A stretch of DNA of 64,000 bases, taken from Roseivirga sp. 4D4 (GTDB lineage Bacteria > Bacteroidota > Bacteroidia > Cytophagales > Cyclobacteriaceae). The DNA is taken from positions 1,843,001-1,907,000 of the forward strand of contig NZ_MDGP01000001.1 in assembly GCF_001747095.1 (NCBI RefSeq), given 5' to 3'. The notes under the pieces are model-generated. The model had not been told where the DNA came from. It saw nothing but the letters and a program-made list of their open reading frames with translations, and did not search any database. This document shows, in pieces, positions 7,722 to 16,412 of the stretch; the stretch's first letter is position 1, and every line of letters begins with the position of its first letter. The translations under genes and the position numbers were made by a program.

Positions 7722-10332
7722 AAATATTGAGCTGATCTGCGAAGTTAACAAACACTTCGTATTCGAGTCTATTCTGATAAAAAAGTATGCTCACGGGTTG
7801 GCTGGCTGGTATCAAAGACGTCAAGAACCTACCTTCCCTGTCCACTAATCTAAAGACCTTCTCCTTCAAATCCCTGACTGCAAAAACCTCTTTACCGTTC
7901 CGGAAATTATACTGATCGACAGCAATCGATCTTGAGTTAGGGAAGTTGAGAGAAAAACGTTCGTCTCCATTCTTGTCAAACAAGGCAAGGACCCTACCGT
8001 CATTCCGAACAATACTGAAAGTTGTTTTTAAGGCATCATCAACCAAACTGAATTCACTTCCTGACGCCCTGAGTAGCTGATTGCGATTCACCAACCTACC
8101 GTTCAGATCAACTTGGATTAACTCTCCATCGACAGTACTCACAGAGATTAGACTCTGATCGAAATTTGCTCCCTTAGTGAAGGCTACTTTTCCGGAAAAA
8201 CGCTTATCGATGTTCACAGGAAAACCTTCGTACTCCTCTCCTCTTCGATTGAGTAGATGAATCCGACCGGTGGTTTCAACAACCACAAAACAATCACGTC
8301 CTCTTACTCTGGTGTGAAAAGGTATTTGAAGCAGATCACTACCTATTGATTTTGGTTGCCACCCCTCCAAAGGCAAACCTTCCTTATTATATAGGTACAA
8401 ATTTCCACGCCTATCTTTCGTCAAGTAGCGATAGCGCTTATTGTTATCATAGTCGATTATGGCTGTGCCATCAATCGGTAAACCCTGATCATAGTTTACG
8501 GGAAATCCACTGACATTATCTCCATTTCTATCAACTAAATGGATTAAAGAATCTGTGAAAAACAGGTATTGCAGTTTCTTGTTGTTGTAGAAATCAATTT
8601 GGTGAATCTCTCCACTCAGTGCACCGTCAACATCTCTTTTCCAAAGCACTTCACCCTGCTTATTGGCTAGATAAAGCTGTTGATCAGCGTCTTGGAAAAG
8701 AACTTCCAAGCTCCCATCATTATGGTTTCTGACCACATGTGCTTTGGAAGTCAAATCGGCATCACCAAAAACATTCGCCTTGACGACCAGGTCTTCTTTT
8801 GTATTTACATCGTCTTCCAGTCTTTCAAAAACAGTATTGAAGGAAAGATCGCCCGCGACTAATACATTCTTGTTGGTACGATTGAACTGAAGCATTAGCA
8901 CATTCAAAACAGAAAGTATTTCTGGACTCTTTTCAACAAAAGACTTCCACTTGGGCTTGAGTCTATTCCTCAAAGGATCGGCCGCAAATTCAAAGTCTCG
9001 AACCAGGGTCAAATCTGTTTCTTGAATCATCTCGTCAATGGTCCTTCTTCTGTCTACTGACCTACCCCAAGTGCTCTCGTTTTCAAAATCATTGAGAACC
9101 ATTTTCAAAGCATCGTTGTCATCAGACATTATCAAGAAACCTTGATTAACTGTGTAGTAAGGTGATTTGAATGTTGTGGTATTGTTTGAAAGCAGTTCAT
9201 TCAACAACTGACTATTATCAATAAAACCAATATCTGAATTAACAAATCGCTCTTTATAAATCATTGAGTCCTTCTCACTTAGATTCTCCTCGGCAAGGCG
9301 ATCCATTACATTTCTCAAATTCGTAGTATCGGTGACTGAGAATACAAAAACCTTACTTGTCACCCTGCCACCTTTATCAATTTCAATACTGCATAAATCA
9401 CCTTTGAACAGGTTTTGCCAAGGGTCTGAGTTGATTTCTATTGGCTTCCAGAAAAAGGTATTTGACGTGATGGGTATCAGGTTTTCAGCGAAGATTGAGG
9501 CCGGCTTTCCTTGCCTTGAAAAATTTTGTCCATTACCTCGGAATGCCAGCCCATCATTCTTAAAGTCAACATCCACTATCAGATTTCCATCCGTAGGCGT
9601 ATCGAATTGAAATGAAGTAAAGGATTCGAAGAACACCGCGCTCAATTCGGACAGCCTGGAACTGTTCACTACTATGTTCAAATCACCTGTACTGCCAAAG
9701 CCCTCTGTTTCTTTTAACAAGCGACTTTCCGGTTCTTGAATGGCACGAACCACATCTTCTACGAGCACTGCATTCTTAGAGAAAGCCAAATATTCACCTT
9801 CGATTAGAGCAGAAACGCTAAATTCCTGCGATTGAAAAGTCAATATTTCTTTTCCATCAAATTGCTGATTACTCAAATCAACATCTCTGCTCAGCAGTTT
9901 ACCGAGAAGTGTCTTTAGGTTATCGGGGGTCCAATCGAATCCGCTACTCTTTAACATGAAGAGAGCTGATAGATCATCACTAGAAGTAGTATGCAAGCTT
10001 ATCCATAAGGGTAGTTTGGAGATTTGAGAACTTAATGCACCGGTGCTTTCCAGCGAGTCAATCTTCTCAATTCCTAACTGCAATCTTTCTATCAGTGGAA
10101 TCGACCGGTAGGCTTTATACCAACCTAACTCTTCAAGGGTAATTAGAGTCTTCTGTGGGTTCTCAAGTTGTAAGGCAATGGACGCTGTTTCAGGGATAAG
10201 AAGCTTCACATTCGCTTTAGAACTGGTAAGTGAAGGGTACAGAAAATACCCAAGTACAGCCACCAAAACCAAAACAAAAAATAGACCCTTTAACTTCAAC
10301 GCTTTTCGAAATTTTAAACCTCTAACGTTCAA
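7702..10332 (-). CDS. Membrane-anchored protein with DUF3352-like N-half and beta-propeller C-half
   Basis: The 876-residue protein has one N-terminal membrane segment (about residues 15-31) after a basic start and no cleavage site, so it is an anchored periplasmic protein. Residues 40-530 resemble the DUF3352-type proteins common in Bacteroidota, but I am not certain of the family. From about residue 535 to the end there are repeated blocks with Asp-x-Asn-Gly/Asp-x-Asp-Asn turns and Gly-Phe-Pro-Val-Asn motifs, like FG-GAP/PQQ-type propeller blades. Function is unknown. It is the first gene of a run with the MscS channel and the trans-sulfuration enzyme. Confidence 0.65.
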   Translation of the reverse strand: MNVRGLKFRKALKLKGLFFVLVLVAVLGYFLYPSLTSSKANVKLLIPETASIALQLENPQKTLITLEELGWYKAYRSIPLIERLQLGIEKIDSLESTGALSSQISKLPLWISLHTTSSDDLSALFMLKSSGFDWTPDNLKTLLGKLLSRDVDLSNQQFDGKEILTFQSQEFSVSALIEGEYLAFSKNAVLVEDVVRAIQEPESRLLKETEGFGSTGDLNIVVNSSRLSELSAVFFESFTSFQFDTPTDGNLIVDVDFKNDGLAFRGNGQNFSRQGKPASIFAENLIPITSNTFFWKPIEINSDPWQNLFKGDLCSIEIDKGGRVTSKVFVFSVTDTTNLRNVMDRLAEENLSEKDSMIYKERFVNSDIGFIDNSQLLNELLSNNTTTFKSPYYTVNQGFLIMSDDNDALKMVLNDFENESTWGRSVDRRRTIDEMIQETDLTLVRDFEFAADPLRNRLKPKWKSFVEKSPEILSVLNVLMLQFNRTNKNVLVAGDLSFNTVFERLEDDVNTKEDLVVKANVFGDADLTSKAHVVRNHNDGSLEVLFQDADQQLYLANKQGEVLWKRDVDGALSGEIHQIDFYNNKKLQYLFFTDSLIHLVDRNGDNVSGFPVNYDQGLPIDGTAIIDYDNNKRYRYLTKDRRGNLYLYNKEGLPLEGWQPKSIGSDLLQIPFHTRVRGRDCFVVVETTGRIHLLNRRGEEYEGFPVNIDKRFSGKVAFTKGANFDQSLISVSTVDGELIQVDLNGRLVNRNQLLRASGSEFSLVDDALKTTFSIVRNDGRVLALFDKNGDERFSLNFPNSRSIAVDQYNFRNGKEVFAVRDLKEKVFRLVDREGRFLTSLIPASQPVSILFYQNRLEYEVFVNFADQLNIYAIKPL

Positions 10333-10351
10333 AATTACAGACTTGTGTATT

Positions 10352-10359
10352 CAAACCTA
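10352..10359 (-). promoter_or_regulatory. Bacteroidota -7 promoter element for the 7702-10332 gene
   Basis: The minus strand reads TAGGTTTG, an exact TAnnTTTG, 19 bp before the ATG at 10332. No good -33 TTG is seen at the usual distance. Confidence 0.4.
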
Positions 10360-10443
10360 CATACGTGTTGTTTTTAATTCACCGTTTAAACCATTCTTAA
10401 ACCAACTGTGTCAAAGTAAAAAGAAAATAATGTAGACAAACTG

Positions 10444-10458
10444 TTGACAATTGGTCAG
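10444..10458. promoter_or_regulatory. Operator-like inverted repeat TGAC-N7-GTCA
   Basis: The 15-mer TTGACAATTGGTCAG has TGAC/GTCA arms. It matches 12 of 15 bases of the perfect palindrome at 31285-31299. It sits in the 284-bp divergent region between the propeller gene (minus) and the MORN-like gene (plus). Confidence 0.35.
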
Positions 10459-10591
10459 TTACAAAGAATAAGATGTAAACATTCTTTTTTTGTATTGTAT
10501 ATCTGACACTTTTAATGGAATTTTACGTTATCGACTTGACACTTGACTTTTGATTGCAGATATCAATAGGCTGACAAATGCTAATTGATAG

Positions 10592-10605
10592 TTTGATTAA
10601 TCAAA
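10592..10605. promoter_or_regulatory. Perfect 14-bp palindrome upstream of the MORN-like gene
   Basis: TTTGATTAATCAAA is perfectly self-complementary and ends 11 bp before the ATG at 10617. Its position suggests an operator or 5'-UTR element. AT-rich palindromes also occur by chance. Confidence 0.35.
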
Positions 10606-10616
10606 AATGACTGATA

Positions 10617-11159
10617 ATGAGGATATTACTGACACAATTAATAGCATTAGCTGTGCTATTTTCACCTGTGAACTCCAGCTCTGACAAAGTTCTAATTTCA
10701 GAAGTAGAATTTGCCAATGGACTTTACAAATTTGATGATCGCCTGATCACAGGAGAGATCATTGACTATTACGAAAACGAGACCCTAAAATTTCGATATA
10801 GGGTTCTCGAAGGGCGTCTGCATGGTCTTGCTACCGAGTTCTTCTCAAATGGAAGTGTCAAAAGTGAGCGAAATTATACGTTTAGTAAACTTTTTGGATC
10901 CTTCAAAGAGTATTATGAAAACGGTGATATTAAGGTTCAGTTCCAGGTAGGACTAAACGCCTACGGCTCCGGTGAAAAGGTGACAAATCTTGAAGTAGCT
11001 TCTGGCAGCAAGCATAAACTAAAGTCCAAAGAAGATGCGGTCATCTACTTCATTGACAGTCAAGATAAGACTTTAGAAACGAGCGAAAACATCTCCATCC
11101 TGAGTCAGAGCAAATACAAACTCATGAATAAGAAAGGAAAGACTATTTTCGAAAATTAG
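10617..11159 (+). CDS. Secreted MORN-like repeat protein (YwqK-type)
   Basis: The protein has 180 residues. Residues 1-21 are a signal peptide. Residues 40-110 hold about three repeats of the form 'GxxxxYYENGxxKxxxxY', as in YwqK/MORN-variant proteins, which often carry the name 'toxin-antitoxin system YwqK family antitoxin' without evidence of such a role. The C-terminal 70 residues are polar and unassigned. The gene is preceded by a large regulatory-looking gap and ended by a strong terminator, so it is probably monocistronic. Function is unknown. Confidence 0.65.
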   Translation: MRILLTQLIALAVLFSPVNSSSDKVLISEVEFANGLYKFDDRLITGEIIDYYENETLKFRYRVLEGRLHGLATEFFSNGSVKSERNYTFSKLFGSFKEYYENGDIKVQFQVGLNAYGSGEKVTNLEVASGSKHKLKSKEDAVIYFIDSQDKTLETSENISILSQSKYKLMNKKGKTIFEN

Positions 11160-11180
11160 AAATTAGTTAAACGACATTAA

Positions 11181-11217
11181 AAAACCAGATGCTTCAAACG
11201 AAACATCTGGTTTTTTC
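11181..11217. terminator. Bidirectional rho-independent terminator
   Basis: A 9-bp perfect stem (11183-11191 with 11204-11212) has A-runs on its left and T-runs on its right. It separates the convergent MORN-like and mdh genes. Confidence 0.9.
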
Positions 11218-11235
11218 TTTATACACTGATTGAAC

Positions 11236-12156
11236 TTAAAGCAATCCGTTAGTTTTTCTTACTGCCTCAGCGCTAGCCGTTAAATCTGCTTGTTCAGCAT
11301 CACTTAACTCAATTTCAACAATTGACTCTACACCTTTAGCTCCAATAATAGTTGGCACTCCAATGCAAATATCATCAAGCCCATATTCGCCATTAAGCAA
11401 GCATGAACAAGGGAACATCTTTTTTGAATCATTGGCAATTGCCTGAACCATTGCCGATACCGCTGCACCAGGAGCATACCACGCAGATGTACCCAAGAGT
11501 TTTGTCAAAGTGGCACCACCTACTTTTGTCGCCTGCTTTACTTCCTCTAGCCTATCTTCGCTTACAAATTCTGAAACAGGAACACTGTTACGTGTTGCGA
11601 GTCTCGTAAGTGGAATCATTCCAGTGTCACTATGACCACCAATCACCATTCCATCAATATCAGATATTGGTGCTCCAACTGCTTCTGCAAGTCTATACTT
11701 AAAACGAGCTGAGTCAAGAGCTCCTCCCATACCTATCACACGATGCTTTGGAAGCCCCGTAGCCTTGTGGGTAAGGTAGGTCATTGTATCCATTGGGTTC
11801 GAAACCACAATGATGATCACATCAGGAGATTCTTTGATTAAGTTTTCAGCTACCGACTTTACAATACCGGCATTGGTACTGATCAATTCTTCACGGGTCA
11901 TACCTGGTTTACGTGGAATACCTGAGGTAATGACCGCTACATCACTTCCGGCCGTCTTACTGTAATCACCTGTCGTACCAGTAATTTTTGTATCAAAACC
12001 ATTCAATGATGCGGTTTGCATCAAATCCATTGCCTTACCTTCGGCAAAGCCTTCTTTGATATCAATTAAAACTACTTCAGCAGCAAAATCTTTGATCGCA
12101 ATATATTCTGCGCAACTTGCACCGACTGCTCCGGCACCGACTACAGTAACTTTCAT
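11236..12156 (-). CDS. mdh: Malate dehydrogenase (LDH-like type)
   Basis: The 306-residue enzyme oxidises malate to oxaloacetate with NAD+ in the TCA cycle. Visible features are the GxGxxG dinucleotide motif at residues 7-12, Asp32 for NAD selectivity, Arg82 and Arg88 in the mobile loop (Arg82 in the position that marks malate rather than lactate dehydrogenases), Asn120, Arg151, and the catalytic His175 in Gly-Gly-His-Ser-Asp. It has the length of the LDH-like MDH group found across Bacteroidota. It is monocistronic, with its own promoter element and a terminator shared with the convergent gene. Confidence 0.95.
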   Translation of the reverse strand: MKVTVVGAGAVGASCAEYIAIKDFAAEVVLIDIKEGFAEGKAMDLMQTASLNGFDTKITGTTGDYSKTAGSDVAVITSGIPRKPGMTREELISTNAGIVKSVAENLIKESPDVIIIVVSNPMDTMTYLTHKATGLPKHRVIGMGGALDSARFKYRLAEAVGAPISDIDGMVIGGHSDTGMIPLTRLATRNSVPVSEFVSEDRLEEVKQATKVGGATLTKLLGTSAWYAPGAAVSAMVQAIANDSKKMFPCSCLLNGEYGLDDICIGVPTIIGAKGVESIVEIELSDAEQADLTASAEAVRKTNGLL

Positions 12157-12188
12157 AATGAATATTTGATTTAGGTTTTAAACTCGCG

Positions 12189-12196
12189 CAAAGGTA
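12189..12196 (-). promoter_or_regulatory. -7 promoter element for mdh
   Basis: The minus strand reads TACCTTTG (TAnnTTTG), 32 bp before the mdh start. No convincing -33 TTG was found. Confidence 0.45.
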
Positions 12197-12257
12197 GTAA
12201 CCTAGACGCCTAAATAAAATGCTATAGAAATGATTCTTGTGTTTTTTTGATCAAATA

Positions 12258-13586
12258 CTAGACACGGTCAGCAAGCTGATAGTGCAATATGGACTTGGTG
12301 TCCTTATCCACCTTAAACTTATCTGAAATTCTAAGACCCACAACCCAGACAACCTCACCCTCAGAGCATAACACATGTACAGATTGTTTTTCAAAACGAG
12401 ATAGCTTTGAATCTATGAGCAAATCGCTTACTAGTTTTTGACCTGTCATTCCCAGAGGCTGAATTCTGTCACCCTCATTCCATTTCCTAAGGACTAGAGG
12501 GAACTTCAATTTGTCTAAGTCCAGCATTGCATTGCTGGAAGCCTGATCAATTTCTTGATTTGGATCATCATATATCCATACTTTATATTCACCCCTCTGA
12601 ACTGACAGCACGTCTCCCAACTCGATCAGTAGCTCTTCCTGAAAATTTGTAGAAATGTGTCTAATGTGAACTACCTCTCGATCTACGAGTAACTCATAAG
12701 AAGGACTTTTGAAAACTTTACCAGAAATGCCTGATAGTCCAGAAATTATTTCTTCACATTGATAATAGTTGAAACCAAACTCTTTCAGAAATTCACTTAA
12801 TACATAAGGTCCTATCTCCTGCTCGGTCAAATCACGCTTTCTTATGGAAAACCCATCACCGATTTCCTCTAATAGTTCGGCTTTGAGCTTTTCAATGTTT
12901 AGGTCAGCAAGTCGGGCAACCTCCATATTTTTAACCATATTCCTTTTCATCGTGGTTAAAAAATCTGGATTCAGGGTCTCGAGTTTAGGAATGATCTCCT
13001 TCCGAATAAAGTTTCTTTTGTAATAGACTTCCGCGTTGCTGCTATCTTCTCTCCATAGGATGTCATGGCTTATAGCAAACTCCATAATTTCCTCCTTACT
13101 CGCATCGAGCAATGGACGTACAAGCTTCTCGCCAAATGAATCCATTCCCGTCAAACCCTTTATTGACGTCCCTCTAATCATGTTTAGCAAAAAAGTCTCC
13201 ACATCATCATTTGCGTGGTGCGCTAAAAAAATCTTTTGATAGCCCTCTTTGCTACATAACTCATCAAACCAAGCATAGCGTAATTCTCTGGCTGCCATTT
13301 GAGTCGACACCTTATTAAGCGTGGCATAGGACTCAGTATCGAAACGTTTTGAATGAAATTGCCGGCCTAATCCTTTAGCCCTCTCTTCAATAAATGATTG
13401 ATCCCTGTCGGAAGCCTCGCCCCTCAACTGAAAATTACAGTGCGCAATTGAATAATTAACATCGGACTGTTCCGCTAAATGCCATAACACCATTGAGTCC
13501 ACCCCGCCACTAATTGCCAAGAGGTATTTATGCTCATGGACATTAAGGGCATGTTTTTTGATAAACTGCAAAAAGCGTTTGTGCAT
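12258..13586 (-). CDS. tilS: tRNA(Ile)-lysidine synthetase
   Basis: TilS attaches lysine to C34 of the CAU-anticodon tRNA(Ile), using ATP, which makes the tRNA read AUA. The PP-loop SGGVDS motif is at residues 26-31, followed by the N-type ATPase core with His-x-Asn-Phe-x-Leu-Arg-Gly, an Ala-Ala-Arg-x-x-Arg-Tyr helix, His-His-Ala-Asn-Asp-Asp and Arg-Asn-x-Ile-Arg motifs. The C-terminal third is the tRNA-binding domain. At 442 residues it has the usual length. It is divergent from the OstA-like gene, with a -7 element only 4 bp before its ATG. Confidence 0.95.
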   Translation of the reverse strand: MHKRFLQFIKKHALNVHEHKYLLAISGGVDSMVLWHLAEQSDVNYSIAHCNFQLRGEASDRDQSFIEERAKGLGRQFHSKRFDTESYATLNKVSTQMAARELRYAWFDELCSKEGYQKIFLAHHANDDVETFLLNMIRGTSIKGLTGMDSFGEKLVRPLLDASKEEIMEFAISHDILWREDSSNAEVYYKRNFIRKEIIPKLETLNPDFLTTMKRNMVKNMEVARLADLNIEKLKAELLEEIGDGFSIRKRDLTEQEIGPYVLSEFLKEFGFNYYQCEEIISGLSGISGKVFKSPSYELLVDREVVHIRHISTNFQEELLIELGDVLSVQRGEYKVWIYDDPNQEIDQASSNAMLDLDKLKFPLVLRKWNEGDRIQPLGMTGQKLVSDLLIDSKLSRFEKQSVHVLCSEGEVVWVVGLRISDKFKVDKDTKSILHYQLADRV

Positions 13587-13590
13587 GGGT

Positions 13591-13598
13591 CAAAAATA
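13591..13598 (-). promoter_or_regulatory. -7 promoter element for tilS, start-proximal
   Basis: The minus strand reads TATTTTTG, then 4 bp, then the tilS ATG. A transcript from it would have almost no leader. No -33 TTG at normal spacing is seen. Confidence 0.5.
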
Positions 13599-13609
13599 GC
13601 ATAAATCGC

Positions 13610-13617
13610 TAATTTTG
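13610..13617 (+). promoter_or_regulatory. -7 promoter element for the OstA-like gene
   Basis: TAATTTTG matches TAnnTTTG and lies 12 bp before the ATG at 13630. It contains the TTG at 13615, which therefore should not be taken as the start codon. Confidence 0.5.
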
Positions 13618-13629
13618 CGGCTTGTTGAA

Positions 13630-15135
13630 ATGAGGAGAACCTTCTTTTATTTTTTGTTTTTGGTATTTCACCTGAGTTTAGTTGGGCAGTCCACCGTTCG
13701 GCTTGTTTACTCTGGTAAACTTAGGTCTGAGATTATTGATGGACAAAATGTACAGAAGCTGATTGATAGCGTGCATTTGGTTCAGGGCAATACTGAAATT
13801 TTCTGTGACTCTGCTTACCTGATTAGAGCCACGAATTCTGCTTTGGCCTTTGGCCATGTACGGATCATTGATACAGTGGACATCATTGATGTAAAAAGTG
13901 ATTACCTCGAATACAATGGCAACACGCGGGTTGCTTTCTTAAGAGATAATGTCATTATGAAAGATGATAGCACTACGCTATACACAGACAATCTCGATTA
14001 CGATCGAAATACACAAGTCGGAAACTATTTCAATGGTGGTAAACTGATTGACAATACCAGTAAGCTAACTAGCAAAACAGGTTATTACAATTCGGTAAGC
14101 AAAGAATCCCGCTTTTATGACTCCGTAAGAATGGTCAATGAAGATTTTTACTTAGAAACAGACACACTTTTTTACAATACGCTCGATACTAAGACAAGAA
14201 GCTATGGCCCAACCTTGGGGATAACGACTGATGGAGACACTTTGCAATCGAGCAAGGGACTATTGTACAATAGACAAACCCGCTACTCCGAAATTTATCA
14301 AGGTAGAATTTTCAATGCTGAATTTGATATAGAGGCTGATACGCTCATCACAAACGACAGCCTCCAGGTTTATGAGGCGTTCAACAACATTACCATGCTG
14401 TCTAAGGAAGACTCCTTGACCATATATGGGGACAAGGCCATATACAATAAAGCCAACAATACTGCCTATGCCTATGAGAATGCCTACATGAAAAGCATGA
14501 TGCAGGGAGACTCCTTATTTATTAAAGCTGACACGCTGTTTTCCGACCAAAGCGATCCTGAAAACAAGTATATCACTGCCTATAAAGGAGTACAGATGTT
14601 CAAGTCGAATATGCAAGGAATCGCTGATTCAATGAGCTATAATTTCTCAGATTCCACCATTTACATGTATCAAGACCCAGTGATTTGGTCTAATGATAGC
14701 CAAATCACTGCCGACTCCATTAATATTGAGATAGTGAATGATAAAGTCCATAAAATGAATTTGGCCATTAAATCGTTTGTGATCTCACAAGACAGTTCGA
14801 AAAACTTCAATCAGGTTTCCGGGAAGACCATGGAAGTGTTTTTCAAAGAAGGATTCGTGAGCAAGACAGATGTCAATGGTAATGGAGAAAGTATATACTA
14901 TGTTGTTGACAACTTGGGAGCCACTTCCATGAATAAACTCAAGTGCTCGTCTATGACACTCTTCTTTGAAGAAAATGTAGTTGTGGAGATCAGGACGTAC
15001 AGAGAGGTAGACGGCCAGGTTATCCCTGATTTTGAAATCAAACCGACCGACAAAATACTAAGAGGCTTTAATTGGCGTTTTGCGGAAAAACCAAAGCTCA
15101 GAGAGATTGCCAGACACCTGAGATATGACCGTTAA
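13630..15135 (+). CDS. OstA-like (LptA/LptD N-domain family) LPS transport protein
   Basis: The ATG at 13630 begins a clean signal peptide of about 20 residues ending in Gly-Gln; the TTG at 13615 lies within the promoter element. The mature protein of about 480 residues is built of repeated short beta-strands with the spacing of the OstA/LptA beta-jellyroll ('SDYLEYNGNTRVAFL'-type units with Asp-Ser and Tyr-Asp turns). This matches the Bacteroidota OstA-like family (OstA_2). By family, it would form part of the periplasmic bridge carrying LPS to the outer membrane. LptF/G (24911-25993) and LpxK (36217-37239) in this window fit the pathway. Confidence 0.82.
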   Translation: MRRTFFYFLFLVFHLSLVGQSTVRLVYSGKLRSEIIDGQNVQKLIDSVHLVQGNTEIFCDSAYLIRATNSALAFGHVRIIDTVDIIDVKSDYLEYNGNTRVAFLRDNVIMKDDSTTLYTDNLDYDRNTQVGNYFNGGKLIDNTSKLTSKTGYYNSVSKESRFYDSVRMVNEDFYLETDTLFYNTLDTKTRSYGPTLGITTDGDTLQSSKGLLYNRQTRYSEIYQGRIFNAEFDIEADTLITNDSLQVYEAFNNITMLSKEDSLTIYGDKAIYNKANNTAYAYENAYMKSMMQGDSLFIKADTLFSDQSDPENKYITAYKGVQMFKSNMQGIADSMSYNFSDSTIYMYQDPVIWSNDSQITADSINIEIVNDKVHKMNLAIKSFVISQDSSKNFNQVSGKTMEVFFKEGFVSKTDVNGNGESIYYVVDNLGATSMNKLKCSSMTLFFEENVVVEIRTYREVDGQVIPDFEIKPTDKILRGFNWRFAEKPKLREIARHLRYDR

Positions 15136-15205
15136 AAAGGGTTAAACGCTTATTATTAAGCTAAAAACTAATTTTCTTTGATCATTGATTGTCAACCCCC
15201 AGAGA

Positions 15206-15236
15206 TTGGAATTCTGCCGATATACTGGTAACTTTG
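15206..15236 (+). promoter_or_regulatory. Bacteroidota promoter of the bamD operon
   Basis: A TTG (15206-15208), a 20-bp spacer and TAACTTTG (15229-15236) match the TTG-N17-23-TAnnTTTG consensus. The bamD ATG follows 7 bp later. Confidence 0.7.
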
Positions 15237-15243
15237 CACGCTT

Positions 15244-16074
15244 ATGAAAAAAGCCCCCATTTTATTGACTTTATGCTCATTGATATTGGTGCTCTCTAGT
15301 TGTACTACACAGTTGGCAAAACTAGAGCGGTCCAATGAGTATGGCGAGTTATTTAATGGAGCCGTAGCTTTCTACGAAAAAGGGCAATATAGCAAGGCTA
15401 AGGTCCTTTTTGAAAGAATTCAACCCTTCTATCGCGGATCGGAATATTCAGAAAAAATCAGGTACTACTGGGCGTATTGTGAGTACTACAGCGGACTATA
15501 TCAACTGGCCGCTTACCAGTTCGGTGTTTTCTACGGAACTTATGGAAGAAGTCCTTTGGCAGAAGAAGCTCAATTCATGGAGGCCTATTCATTATATCTA
15601 GATTCACCAGGACCTGATTTAGAGCAAAGCAGCTCTGAGAGTGCAGTAGTAGCGATGCAAACCTTCCTGAATCGTTATCCAGCGTCTCAGTATTATCAAG
15701 AGGCCAACGATATAATTGATGAGCTTCAGGTTAGGTTTGAAACCAAAGCCTATCAAACTGCTAAGCTATATTATAGACTCAGCACCGGACTTTCATTTAG
15801 AAATTATCTGGAAGCGGCATTAACGACATTTCAATCTTTCAAATCTGACTATCCAGATTCTAAGTACAATGAGGAACTCATGTTCTTAAGTGTTGAAACA
15901 AGTTTCAAGTTGGCTGATAATAGTATTTTCTCCTTGAAGGAGGAACGATTTGACAGAACACTAGATTTATATAAAGACTTTATAGAGCGATTTCCGGTAA
16001 GTGAATACTCGGATAAAGCAAAGGACTATTTTGAAAGGTCTACGAACGAATTAAACAAACTGAAAACAAATTAA
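15244..16074 (+). CDS. bamD: Outer membrane assembly lipoprotein BamD
   Basis: BamD is an essential lipoprotein of the BAM complex, which folds beta-barrel proteins into the outer membrane. The 276-residue protein has a lipoprotein signal with lipobox Leu-Ser-Ser-Cys (Cys20), then five TPR-like helical hairpins, including the typical 'Y.KG.Y..A...FE' and 'FL.RYP.S.Y...A' units. It has the normal family length. It heads the conserved Bacteroidota gene order bamD-rpoZ-coaBC-DUF4835-recN; rpoZ starts 2 bp after its stop. Confidence 0.92.
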   Translation: MKKAPILLTLCSLILVLSSCTTQLAKLERSNEYGELFNGAVAFYEKGQYSKAKVLFERIQPFYRGSEYSEKIRYYWAYCEYYSGLYQLAAYQFGVFYGTYGRSPLAEEAQFMEAYSLYLDSPGPDLEQSSSESAVVAMQTFLNRYPASQYYQEANDIIDELQVRFETKAYQTAKLYYRLSTGLSFRNYLEAALTTFQSFKSDYPDSKYNEELMFLSVETSFKLADNSIFSLKEERFDRTLDLYKDFIERFPVSEYSDKAKDYFERSTNELNKLKTN

Positions 16075-16076
16075 TT

Positions 16077-16406
16077 ATGGCAGCAAGTCCATCAATCATT
16101 ACAAGAGATTCTGATAAAATCGCAGAACCAACCGGTAACATTTACCAGTCTGTAGCAATCATCTCTAAAAGAGCGAAGCAAATTGCAAGCACCATGAAAG
16201 AAGAATTGAATGGTAAACTCGCAGAATTCGCTTCTACCGTTGATAACCTTGAGGAAATCTTCGAAAATAGAGAGCAAATTGAAATCTCTAAATTCTACGA
16301 AAGAATGCCGAAGCCTACAGCAATGGCCGTGGAAGAATTCATCAATGGTGAAATCTATCACAGGTTCAAAGAAGCTGAAGAGGCTGAGGAAGAAGCAAAT
16401 AGCTAA
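16077..16406 (+). CDS. rpoZ: RNA polymerase omega subunit family protein
   Basis: The 109-residue protein has the omega-type core 'NIYQSVAIISKRAKQI' near residues 22-37 (alignment of short omega proteins rests on this segment), followed by a mostly helical, acidic C-terminus that is longer than in the roughly 90-residue proteobacterial omega. Omega binds the beta' subunit and aids assembly of RNA polymerase. Its place between bamD and coaBC is the standard one in Bacteroidota and is the strongest support for the call. Confidence 0.88.
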   Translation: MAASPSIITRDSDKIAEPTGNIYQSVAIISKRAKQIASTMKEELNGKLAEFASTVDNLEEIFENREQIEISKFYERMPKPTAMAVEEFINGEIYHRFKEAEEAEEEANS

Positions 16407-16412
16407 TCTTTC

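Noticed and set aside
10617..11159. Toxin-antitoxin system based on the YwqK-like protein
   Set aside because: The protein has a signal peptide and no toxin-like partner gene; the antitoxin label in databases is only a family name.
13615..13617. TTG start for the OstA-like gene
   Set aside because: It lies within a TAATTTTG -7 element; the ATG at 13630 gives a clean signal peptide.
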